NCBI RefSeq assembly: GCF_022682495.2
Contig: NC_071392.1
Coordinates: 132,679,318-132,743,317 of the forward strand
Direction: 5' to 3'
DNA: 64,000 nucleotides
Origin: Desmodus rotundus
Lineage: Eukaryota > Chordata > Mammalia > Chiroptera > Phyllostomidae
The stretch's first letter is position 1. Each line of letters starts with the position of its first letter. The position numbers and the translations under genes were made by a program. A model generated the notes under the pieces. That model searched no databases, was not told where the DNA came from, and was given only the letters and a program-made list of their open reading frames with translations. Shown here one piece after another: positions 10,311-21,160 of the stretch.

Positions 10311-13300
10311 TCTTTAAGTATATTTTATTTATTTTGCTATAACAGATGTCCCATTTTTTTCCTCCCCTTTATCGTCCTCCACCCTGCACTGCCCCTCCCT
10401 TCAGCATTCCCTGCCCACCCTGCCCTTAGTTCATATCTATGGGTTGTACATGTGAGTTCTTTGGCTTCTCCATTTCCTATACTATTCTTAACTTCCATCT
10501 GTCTATTTTTCGCCTACCAATTATGCTTCTTATTCCCTGTATCTTTTTCCCTCATTCTCTTCCTTTCCCTCCCCACTGATAACCCTCGATGTGATCTCCA
10601 TTTCTGTGATTTTGTTCCTGTTCTAGTTATTTGCTTAGCTTTTTTTTAGGTTCAGTTGTTGATAGTTGAATTGGTTGTCATTTTACTATCCATATTTTGA
10701 TCTTCTTCTATTTCTTAGATAAGTCCCTTTAACATTTCATATAATAAGGGCTTGGTGATGATGAACTCCTTAACTTTATCTGGAAAGCACTGTAATTGCC
10801 CTTCAAAATTATTCTGAGAGATGACTTTGCTGGATAGAGTAATCTTGGATGTGGCTCCTTGCCTGTCATGAATTTGAATACTTCTTTACTGCCCCTTCTT
10901 GCCTGCAAGGTTTCTTTTGAGAAATCAGCTGATAGTCTTATGGGAATTCCTTTGTAAGTAAATACTCTCCTTTTCTCTTACTGCTTTTAAGATTCTCTCC
11001 TTATCTTCAATCTTGGATAACTTACTTATGGTGCGTCTTGGTGTGCTTCTTCTTAGATCCCACTTCTTTGGGACTCTCTGAGTGTCCTAGACTTCTATGT
11101 CTATTTCCTTTGCCAGATTGGGGGAGTTCCCCTCCTTATTTACTTATTTTTTATTTTTATTTATTTTTTAAATATATTTTATTGATAATGCTATTATAGT
11201 TGTCCGATTTGCCCCCACCTTTATTCCCCTCCACCCTGCACACCCCCTCCCACCTGCATTTCCCCCATTTAGTTCATGTCCATGGGTCATACATATAACT
11301 TCTTTGGCTTCTACATTTCCTATACTATTCTTAACCTCCTCCTATGTATTTTCTACCTGCCATTTATTCTACTTATTCTCTGTACCTTTTCCCCCTCTTT
11401 TCCCTCCATTCCCCCACTGATAACCCTCCATGCGATCTCTATTTCTGTGATTCTGTTCTTGTTCTAGTTGTTTGCTTAGTTCACTTTTGTTTTTCTCTTT
11501 TTTTAGGTTCAGTTGCTAATAGCTGTGAGTTTGTTGTCATTTTACTGTTCATATTTTTGATCTTCTCTTAAATAAGTCCCTTTAACATTTCATATAATAA
11601 GGGCTGGGTGATGATGAACTCCTTTAACTTGACCTTATCTGCAAAGCACTTTATCCGGCCTTCCATTCTAAATGATAAGCTTTGCTGGATAGAGTAATCT
11701 GGGATGTAGGTCCTTGCCTTTCATGACTTGGAATATTGTTTTCCAGCCCCTTCTTGCCTGTAAGGTCTCTTTTGAGAAATCAGCTGATAGTCTTATGGGA
11801 ACTCCTTTGTAAGTAATACTCTCCTTTTATCTTGCTGCTTTTAATATTCTCCCCTTATCTTTAATCTTGGGTGATGTGATTATGATGTGCCTTGGTGTTT
11901 TTCTCCTTGGGTCCAACTTCTTTGGGATTCTTTGAGCTTCCAGGACTTCCTGGAAGTCTATTTCCTTTTCCAGATTGGGGAAGTTCTCTTTCATTATTTT
12001 TTCACATCAGTTTTCCATTTCTTGCTCTTCCTCTTCTCCTTCTGGCACCCCTATGATTTAGATGTTGGAATATTTAAAGATGTCCTGGAGGTTCCTAAGC
12101 CTCTCCTTATTTTTTTGAATTCTTGTTTCTTCATTCTGTCCCAGTTGAATGTTTATTTCTTCTTTCTGCTTCAAACCATTGATTTGAGTCCTGGCTTCCT
12201 TTCTCTCACTGTTGGTTCCCTGTACACATTTCTTTATTTCACCTTTCATAACCTTCCCTTTTTCCTCTATTTTGTGACCATTTTCAACCAATTCTGTGAG
12301 CATCCTGATTACCAGTGTTTTGAACTGTGCATCTGATAGGTTGGGATCTCTTCGTTGCTTAGTTTTATTTTTTCTGGAGCTTTGATCTCTTCTTTCATTT
12401 GGGCGTGTTTTTTTTTTTTTTTTTTTTTTTGGTCTCAGCATGCCTGTTATGTATTAAGGGGTGGAGTGTGTTAGGTGTTCACCATGGTGCGGTAACCCAC
12501 GTGGCTGCATTGTGACACTGTCTGTGGGGGAGGAGTCTGAGAGAAGGAATTGTGCCTCTTATTCAGCTCTCTGTTGGCTTTCAGTCATTTCCTCTGCTAC
12601 CTATAAGCAAATTGGATCCTCTGGTGCTGACTCCCCTGTGGGTGTGTTTGTGTATGTTCTAGGACCCTGTGGGTCACTCCAACAAACTCTCCTGTGAGAC
12701 TGGGAGTTTCTCCCCTTCCCGCCTCAACCCCTAAGGTGTTTTCAGTCAGCAGCTTTGAGGCTTTATTTCCCCATACTGGAACCCTGGGTTGCACCGTCTA
12801 TCTCGCTACCCAGTTGTTTCTCCTGGTTTAATTGCACTCAAATGTGGGACTACTCAGTCTGCAAGCCACCACCTTGTCTGGTCTGCTAGCCTCTGCCCTG
12901 TAGCGAGTCCTCTCCACCCAGCTGTCTGTCTCCACCCTTCCTACCAGTCTGGATGAATATTTCTTTAATTCCTTGGTTGTTGGACTTTCATCAGTTCGAT
13001 TTTCTATCAGTTCTGGTTGTTTTTTGTTTTTAAATTTGTTGTCGTCCTTCTTTTGGTTATGCGAGGAGGCATAGTGTGTCTACCTATGCCTCCATCTTGG
13101 CCGGCCCTTATTTTTTTTTAAAAGTTGTCCATTTCATGTTCTTCCTCTTCTCCTTCTGGCACCCCTATGATTAGGATGTTGGAACATTTAAAGTTGTGCC
13201 AGAGGTACCTCAGCCTATCCTCATTTTTTCAAATTCTTATTTCTTCATTCTGTTCCAGTCATATGTTTATGTCTTCCTTTTGTTCCAAATTGGTGTTTTG

Positions 13301-14150
13301 AGTCTTGGTTTCATTCCTTCCACTGTTGATTCCCTGTATATTTTGCTTTATATTACTTTTTATACCCTTCACTTGTTCCTCTATTTTTGACCATGCTCAA
13401 TCATTTATGTGAGCATCCTGATTACCAGTGTTTTGAACTCTGCATCTGATAGGTTGGCTGTCTCCTCGGCACTTAGTTGTTTTTATGGAGTTTTTCTCTG
13501 TTCTTTCATTTGGGACATAATTCTTTGTCTTGCAGACCTCTTTGTTTTAAGGGGTGGAGACCTATGTATTTGCCAGGGTGGGATGTTGTGGTGCTGTGTG
13601 TGGGGGAGGGGTCAGAGAGAGAACAATGGAGCTCAGCTCTCTCCCCACTTTCAGCCTTGTCCCTCCCTTCCTACGAGCAGATTGTGCCCTTTCAGGTACC
13701 AATTCCCAGGTGGGTGAGCTTGTGTACATTCTAGGATCATGTGGGTCCCTTGAAGACTCTCCTGTAAGGCTGGGAGTTTCTCCCGCTGCTGCTTCCTCCA
13801 CAGTTTTTACAGACAGAGGTTTTGAGGCTTTATTTCCCTGTGCTGGAACCCTGGGTTGCATGGTCTGTCTCACTCTTCATTATTCCTCCCTGTTTAGCAA
13901 AACACGAATGTGGGACTACCTGGTCTTCCAGTCGCTGCATTGTCCCATCCTCTCTACCCCAGCTGCCCATCTCCACCCCTCCTGCCAGTCTGGATGAATG
14001 TTTCTTCTTTTACTCCTTGGTTGTCTGACTTCAACACAATTTTATGGCAGTTGTTGTTCTTTTTTACTTTTAAATTGATTATTATTCTTCTTTTGGTTGT
14101 GCAAGGAAGTGAAGCCTATCTACCTATACCCCCATCTTGGCCAGAACTCT
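10311..14150 (-). mobile_element. HAL1-like element (outer copy) interrupted by a second copy
   Basis: The outer element consists of 10311-11156 (3' UTR and C-terminal ORF1) and 13110-14150 (N-terminal ORF1 and 5' UTR), minus strand. It is flanked by a perfect 13-bp target-site duplication, CATTCCTGGTGTT, at 10298-10310 and 14151-14163, which fixes both ends. The 5' end reads (minus strand) GGCCAAGATGGGGGTATAGG. ORF1 continuity is broken by the nested element and by frameshifts. The size without the insert is about 1.9 kb, as expected for a full-length half-L1. Confidence 0.9.
11157..13109 (-). mobile_element. HAL1-like element nested inside another HAL1
   Basis: A second full-length copy in the same orientation. 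Its T-rich 3' tail begins at about 11157-11180, ORF1 runs roughly 11568-12400, the 5' UTR 12400-13109, and the 5' end (minus strand) reads GGCCAAGATGGAGGCATAGG. It splits the outer copy's ORF1 inside a 'CCTTATTT' context found on both sides (about 11131 and 13108), a probable short target duplication. ORF1 fragments retain the coiled-coil and GVPEGEEEEQ regions but not one frame. It is younger than its host element. Confidence 0.88.
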
Positions 14151-14163
14151 CATTCCTGGTGTT

Positions 14164-15929
14164 AATTATTTGTGTCTTTTTTGTTTTCATTCTCATCAGA
14201 GTCAATTAAATTAGCATTTTCAAAGAACTAGCTTTTAGATTTAACCAATTCTATTATATTTTTTGACTACATAATCAATAATTGGTTGCTCCAATAATAC
14301 TGCTAACAAACAACTATAAACCACAGTGTCATACCATAAGAAGCATGTTTTGCTCATGTGGCTGGAGTTAGCTAGGCAGTTCTGCTGATCTTGTCTGGGT
14401 CTTCTCACAGGTGTTTGGGTTGGTTGCGTATTAACTGATTTAGGATGGCCTTGGTTCTGCTTCATGTACCTTTTTCCTATAGCAGACTAGATTGGGCATG
14501 TTCTTATGGTGACAACAAATGTGTAACAGACTGAATGGAAACACACAAGGCCTCTTGAGATCTAGACTTTGAAATAACTTATATCACTAATCTAAAGCAG
14601 GTTACACGACTGAGCCCAGAACCAGTGTGGGAGGAGACTACATGGAAAAGGGCCTAAGTACAGGGAGAGCGAATAATCCACATTATCATTGCAACCTATG
14701 CTCACAAAGAAAAGAATAATGCTGATGATTTGTGTCATGGCCTTCATTCTCCTGTCATAAGGAGACACAAACTCTAATTTATCCTGGAAGATGATAAAAC
14801 CTATAGTCTCATCTCAAGGCAATCATCTGGTGATTAACAGTGCTTTAAACCTAAATTCATCATACTATATAGCTTGGAGTCTGCACTACACTCCAGGTGG
14901 GGGAAGTTTCCTTGAAAAATATGAACAAAGCCCTTTGTCCTCCTTTCATGCAGCATATGTAGTCTTTTCCTTTGTATCATTGTGGACTTTATTATCAATG
15001 TTTTGCTGTTAATTTTGTCAATCAGCAAATGTAAATACATCCCATAGTTTTAGGAGCCTAGTCTAGTACATGGTGAGTCTATTAGTGTCTAATGGCAGAA
15101 TAAAAATGAAAAATAAGAGAATTATTTTGAAGGATAAAAAATTGTGGTAGATCCACAGCAAATTAAAATCAAAGTCATCTTGAGAGCATCAGCATAAATT
15201 TCATAGAATAGAAAGCTTTTGAGTCAAAACTTCACAGGCAAATTTGAGCTTTCTAAGTAAGTAAGCAGAAAGATTTTCCTGGCAGAAGGAACAAAATATA
15301 CAAAGTAAGGAGATATTAACATGGTTTGTTAGGGAAAAGTACAAGTTCAGTGTTGCTGGAGTGTGAAGTAAGGGAGTGACAGGAGATGAAGCAGGACAGG
15401 AGATTGAGGTGAGGCAATCAAAGTCTGGGATACCTTACTAAAGAGTTTAGGTTCTATTTAATCACAACATACCTTTAAGTAGAAAGGAATACACAGTCAA
15501 CTTCCAAATCACAGGAAGACTTGCCAAGGCCACTGGATTGTCCAGAAAAAAGATAAGGAGGGACCGAATCAGAGCAGGAATTATGGATGAATCTGGGAGA
15601 TATTTTGGAGAATTAGTGAAACTTGATGTTTTACTGCACATGGGAAAAAAAGGAAGGTTGTAGAAAGGAAATATCAAGGATGTCTTCTGAAACTGGTTGG
15701 ATAGTGGATGCATTTTGCAAGATGGCAATAATACCAGTGGATGAATTATTTATCTTTCAGTTCCTGGCTTAAGAGTGGATTAATTATTTAACAGAGATGC
15801 TATGATTTCTGATTTGGATGAGTTGAATTTGACCTTTCTAAAAAGCACTTGAGTACACAGCACTAAATCAGCAACTGCCTGCTGAGGTAGACCAAAACAT
15901 GACCTACCAAAAGATGTCCACTTCTTAAT
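14164..15929. other. Old L1 remnant followed by unassigned sequence
   Basis: 14164-14280 continues the antisense old L1 into which the outer HAL1 inserted. 14285-14690 resembles a mammalian-wide ancient repeat (TCATGTGGCTGGAGTTAGC near 14355, AAGGCCTCTTGAG near 14550) that I cannot name. The remainder to 15929 shows no gene, no CFAP61-like exon and no clear repeat. Confidence 0.45.
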
Positions 15930-16445
15930 CCTTGGAACCCATCAATGTTACCTTAGTTTTATAAAAAGGGTCTTTGTAAGTGTTTTTAAGGATTTTTTTT
16001 TATTGTTATTCAATTACAGTTGTCTGCCTTTTCTCCCCATGCCTCCACCCCAATTTTTAAGGATCTTGAGATGAAGAGATTGTCCTAGATTATCTGAGGG
16101 GTCTGAAATGCCATCACAAGTATCTTATGAGAGAGATAGAGGGAGATAATACAGAAGAGGATTGCCATGTGAACACAGAGGCAGAGACTGGAGTGATATG
16201 GCCATATGGCAAGGATTACTAGCAGCCACCATGAACCACCGTAAGCTTGAAGAGGCAGGAACCAATTTTCTTCTAGAGCCTGGAGCATAGCCTTGCTGAC
16301 CCTTTGATTTCTGCCCAGGATGATGCTTTTGGACTTCTGGATTCCAGAGCTGTGAGAAAATGTATTTCTTTTGTTTTAAGCCACCAAGTGCTTGATAATT
16401 TGTTACAAAGCCACAATTACAGAATTTGTTACAGAAACTAACACA
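15930..16445 (+). mobile_element. MLT1-like MaLR LTR, with a small L1 3'-end fragment inside
   Basis: The segment carries MLT1 landmarks: GATTATCTGAGGGGTCTGA near 16090, GCCATGTGAACACAGAGGCA near 16165, and the 3' block CCAGAGCTGTGAGAAAATG then TTTTAAGCCACCAAGTGC near 16345-16390. A T-rich 60-bp piece at about 15992-16052 (TTATTCAATTACAGTTGTC) is an antisense L1 3' end inserted in it. MaLR LTRs are non-autonomous ERVL relatives. This one is ancient and has no coding content. Confidence 0.7.
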
Positions 16446-17168
16446 ATTAAGAAGACCAAAAGGCCAGAGGCTAACTGAGTGGGGAAAACTTGTTAAGAAA
16501 TAAGGACATTTTCACTCCAGCAAAACTCCTTGAAAGAATTGTTCATGTTCATTGTTTCCTTTCTCTTTTATTGTCTGGAAGCTACTGTTTATCCTTTAGG
16601 TCTCAACTTAAGTGTCTTAAAGGACTTCTCTGACTACTCAACCTAAAATAGCTCCCAAGGTCTTATTTTCTATATGCCATCTATCCTAACTTACTGTTTT
16701 CTCATTTATTTACTAACTAACTTGCTTCAGCAGTGTTAGTTAATCTTTTTCATTGCTGAATTCCCAATGCCTAGAATGTTATTATCTAACACAGTTGGTG
16801 TGAAATACAAATTTTTAAATGAATGAAGGAATAAATAAATGAATATTCAGTGTGATAGGGGTATGTCTGTGTGTGTGTATGTGTGTATTGTGCATGCCTG
16901 CATACCCCGATCACTGTGAACCTCTTTTTTTGTATTTTTATAGTTTGTTTTATTGAGAACATGGTCACAATGATTAAAGTAGCAAAGGTAATGGTTGTAC
17001 CATGCAATATCAATGGCTTATTGTTTTAACTACCAAATACTTAAACAGAACAAGAACGTGTAGTGTAAGTATGATCACTGTGAAACTATTTAATACTTTA
17101 TGGTCTGAGTTTTACATAAATTGAGATAGACCTGTCGATAAAGGACAAATCAGTCTCCCTCTTACTTC
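16446..17168. other. Non-coding sequence with a short TG-rich microsatellite
   Basis: No gene or clear repeat apart from a TG/TA-rich run at about 16861-16888. Some text (16560-16780) resembles degraded mammalian interspersed repeat, but I cannot support a family. Confidence 0.4.
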
Positions 17169-17640
17169 TTTTTTTTTTTATTGTTGTTCAAATACAATTG
17201 TCTCCATTTTCACCCCACCATGCCCCCCATACCACCCATTCCCACCTTAAACCCTTGAACCTACCCCCTTTGACTTTGTCCATGGGCCCTTTATACATGT
17301 TCCTTGATGGCCCGTCTCCTATTTGCCCCCATTATCCCTCTCCACCCTCCCCTCTGGTTACTGTCAATTTGTTCTTTACTTCAATGTCTCTGGTTATATT
17401 TTGCTTGCTTATTTGTTTTGTTGATTAGGTTCCATTTGTAGGTGAGATTATATGGTATTTGTACTTCACTGCCTGGCTCATTTCACTTAGGATAATGCTC
17501 TTCAGTTCCATCCATGCTGTCATGAAGGGTAGGAGCTGCTTCTTTCTTTGTGCTGCATAGTATTCCATTGTGTAAATGTACCATCATTTTTTTATCCACT
17601 CATTTACTGGTGGGCACTTAGGTTGCTTCTAGCACTTGAG
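17169..17640 (-). mobile_element. L1 3' end (ORF2 C-terminus and 3' UTR), forward half of an inverted L1
   Basis: An initial T-run (17169-17180) is the antisense poly(A) tail. It is followed by the antisense bat L1 3' UTR (CAAATACAATTGTCTCCATT) and the end of ORF2 (CATAGTATTCCATTGTGTAA near 17557). At 17640 the orientation flips into a + strand L1. The pair is best read as one L1 with a 5' inversion. Confidence 0.8.
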
Positions 17641-19034
17641 GAGGCCAGCAAACCATCAGATATAGAAATCAAAAGAATGGTTATATTGATACTCAAGGAA
17701 TTCAAAGACAACTACAAGGAATGAGTGAGAAATACAACAATATGAAAAAGGAAATAGAAACTATAAAAAAGAACCAGGAAGAAATAAAGAATACAATTTC
17801 TAAAATAAAATACACACTAGAAGGAATTACATGCAGGCTGGGTGAAGCAGAGGACCAAATTAGTGAGCTGGAAGACAAAGTAGAATGAAACACCCAGGTA
17901 GAGCAGCTCCACAAAAAAAGACTCCAAATATATGAAGATAGCTTAAGGGAACTGCAAGACAACATGAAACACAACAACATTCAAATCATAGGAATACCAG
18001 AAGGAGAAGAAAAGGAGCAAGGGACAGAAACCCTGTTTGAAAAAATGACAGAAAACTTTCCAAACTTGGAGAGAGGAAAAACCATGCAAGTTCAGGAGGC
18101 ACATAAGGTCCCAATCAAGATCAACCCAAAGAGGACTATTCCAAGACACATCATAATTAAAATGCCAAGTTTTAAAGACAAAGAGAATTTTAAAGGCAGC
18201 AAGGGACAAGTAAGAAGTAACAAACAAAGGAGCTCCAATAATTATACCACCTCATTTCTCAACAGAAACAGTACAAGCTAGGAGAGAATGGCAAGAAATA
18301 TTCCAGTTAATGAAAAACAAAGGCCTACAACCAAGACTACTCCATCTGGCATGGATATCATTTAAAATGGAAGGTGAAATAAGGAGTTTCCAAGACAAAA
18401 GAAGGCTGAAAGAATACACCTCCACCAAACTAGCACTGCAAGATATGCTAAAGGGACTGTTATAAGAAGAGGAAGAAAAAGAGTGAGAGAGAGAGAGGAA
18501 CACAGGTACAAAGGGGAAATATGAATGAGTACCTATCAATAATTACCTTGAATGTAAATGGATTAAATGCTCCAATCAAAAGACACAGGGTAGCTGAATG
18601 AATAAGAAAACATGACCAACATATATGCTACCTACAAGAGACCCACCTCAGAAAAAAAGACCTTCACAGACTAAAAGTGAAGTGTTGGAAAAAAATATTC
18701 TAAGCAAATGGACAGGAAAAAAAAAGCTGGGGTAGCAACACTTATATCAGACAAAATAGACTTCAAAACAAAAGCCATAAAAAGAGACCCAGAAGGTCAC
18801 TTCAAAATACTCGGGAAGAATCCATCAAGAAGACAGAAACATTGTAAACATATATGCACCCAACATAGGAGCACCTAAATGTATAAGGAAAATCTTGGAG
18901 GACTTCAAGGATATAGACAGTTATAGTAGGGGATTTTAACACCCCACTGCCAATGGTGGATAGATCTTCCAAACAAAACATTAATGAGGATATTTTGTCA
19001 TTGAACAATGCCCTAGATCAAATGGACTTAAAGT

Positions 19035-19088
<54 letters not shown>

Positions 19089-20895
19089 CCTTTTATCCCA
19101 AAGAAGCAAAATACACATTCTTTTCAAAGGCACATGGAGCATTTTCAAAGATAGACCAAACGATAGCACACAAAACAAGCCTCAACAAATTTAAGAAAAT
19201 TGAAATCATATCAAGCATTTCTCTTACCACAAGAGCCTGAAACTAGAAACCAACCTCAAGGAAAAAACTCAAAAACACTCAAATTAATGGAGATTGAATA
19301 GCATGCTATTAAACAATGAATGAGTTAATAATGAGATTAAGGAAGAAATCAAAAAGTTTCTGGAAACAAATGAAAATGAACACACAACAGTCCAAAACTT
19401 ATGGGACACTGTAAAGGCAGTCCTGAGAGGGAACTTCATAGTGACCAAGGCCTACCTAAGAAAGATAGAAACATTTCAAATAAACAACCTAACTGTACAT
19501 ATATAAGAACTGGACAAACAACTGCAAACAAAGCCCAGGGCAAGTAGAAGGAACAAATAACCAAGATCAGAGTAAAATTATATGACATAGAGACTAAAAG
19601 AACAATCCAAAGAGTCAATAAACCCAGGAGCTGGTTCTTTGAAAAGATAAGCAAAATCAACAAGCCTTTAAGCAGACTCATCAAGAAAAAAGGAGGGAGG
19701 ACCCAAATAAATACAATCAGAAATGAAAGAGGAGAGATTACAACTTTTACCACAGAAATACAAAGAATTGTAAGAAGTTATTATGAACAACTATATCCAA
19801 GAAATTTGAAAACCAGGGTGAAATGGACAAATTTCTAGAAAAATATAATCTTCCAAAACTGAATGAAGAAGCGGCAGAAAGCTTGAACAGACTGATAACA
19901 GCTGATGAAATCGAAGCAATAATGAAAACACTCCCGGCACAGAAAAGCCCTGGGTCAGATGGTTTCACAGCAGATTTTACAAGGCATTTAAGCAAAAGCT
20001 AACCCCTATCCTTCTTAGACTATTCCAAAATTATCCAAGAAGAGGGAAGGCACCCAAATTCTCTTTATGAAGCCAGCATCGTCCTAATCTCAAAATCAGA
20101 TAAAGACAAAACAAACAAAGAAAACTACAGGCCAATATTGCTGATAAACACAAACACTAAAATCCTCATCAAAATACTGGCAAACTGAATCCAGCAATAC
20201 ATTAAAAAGATCATACTCGATGGTCACATGGTATTCATTCCAGGGATGCAAGGATGGTACAATACGCAAATCAATAAATGTAATACATCACATAAACAAA
20301 ACCAAAGACAAAACTCACATGATGATATCAATAGATGCAGAAAAAGCATTTGATAAGGTACAGCACCCATTTATGAGAAAAACACTCAGCAAAATGGGAG
20401 CACAAGGAGCATACCTCAACATAATAAAGGCCATCCATGAGAAAACTATAGCCAATATCATACTCAATGGGCAAAAGCTAAAAGCTTTCCTACGAAGATC
20501 AGGAACAAGACAAGGATGTCCACTTCTATTCAATGTAGTATCGGAAGTCCTAGCCACAGCGATCAGACAAAGAAATAAAAGGCGGAAAGGAGGAAGTAAA
20601 ACTGTCACTGTTTGTACATGGCATGATAGTGTACCTAGAAAACCCTATAGACTCCACCAAAAAACTACTCAACCTAATAAGTGAATTTGGTAAAATGGGA
20701 GGATTCAAAGTCAATATTCAGAATCAAAGGCATTTTTGTACACCAACAATGAAATATCAGAAACAGAAATTAGGGGGAAAATCCAATTTGCTATAGCAAC
20801 AAAAAAATGAAGTACCTAGGAATAAACCTTACCAAGGAGATAAAAGTCCTATACTCAGGAAACTATACAACTCTGAAGAAAGAAATTAAGGGAGT
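17641..20895 (+). pseudogene. L1 ORF1 (partial) and ORF2 (endonuclease and RT), degenerate
   Basis: ORF1 text runs from about 17641 to 18465 (IPEGEEKEQGTETLFEKM near 17995, then QDMLKGLL and a stop). ORF2 follows from about 18525, starting with the endonuclease block NGLNAPIKRHRVAEW (about 18558-18600). RT motifs are visible: [15 protein letters not shown] (about 20327-20371) and GTRQGCPL (about 20506-20530). The active-site FADD that should follow LSLF reads FVHG (near 20610-20622), so RT would be dead even without the many stops. A (TA)n run interrupts ORF2 at 19038-19085. The copy ends near 20895 in the middle of ORF2. Confidence 0.85.
19038..19085. repeat. (TA)n microsatellite inside L1 ORF2
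   Basis: About 24 uninterrupted TA dinucleotides, expanded within the L1 endonuclease region. It is likely length-polymorphic. Confidence 0.97.
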
Positions 20896-21160
20896 CACTG
20901 TGAGCCTCTTAAAGTAGGAAGGACTACATCATATTCATTACTTACAGCTGGTACCCAATTAAGTGTCTACAACTCATTGATCTCCATTGAACTGGTTGAA
21001 AAAATGATTTAACTTGAACCTCAAATCTTTTCTCTTTCTTCTTCTTAAAGCCCAGTGACTTAAATTTACTTGTCAGTCTTTTATGAAATCATCCATAGTA
21101 TTAAAACACTGAACAAAAACAATTATTTGATAATAGTTTGAAAATAGACATTTACTTTCA
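20896..21160. other. Short non-coding spacer
   Basis: No gene seen. Its right end contains ATTTACTTTCA (21150-21160), the likely left target-site duplication of the following element. Confidence 0.5.

Noticed and set aside
17150..20930. CCTCTTA on both sides of the inverted L1 as a target-site duplication
   Set aside because: Seven bases, not directly adjacent to the element ends; could easily be chance.
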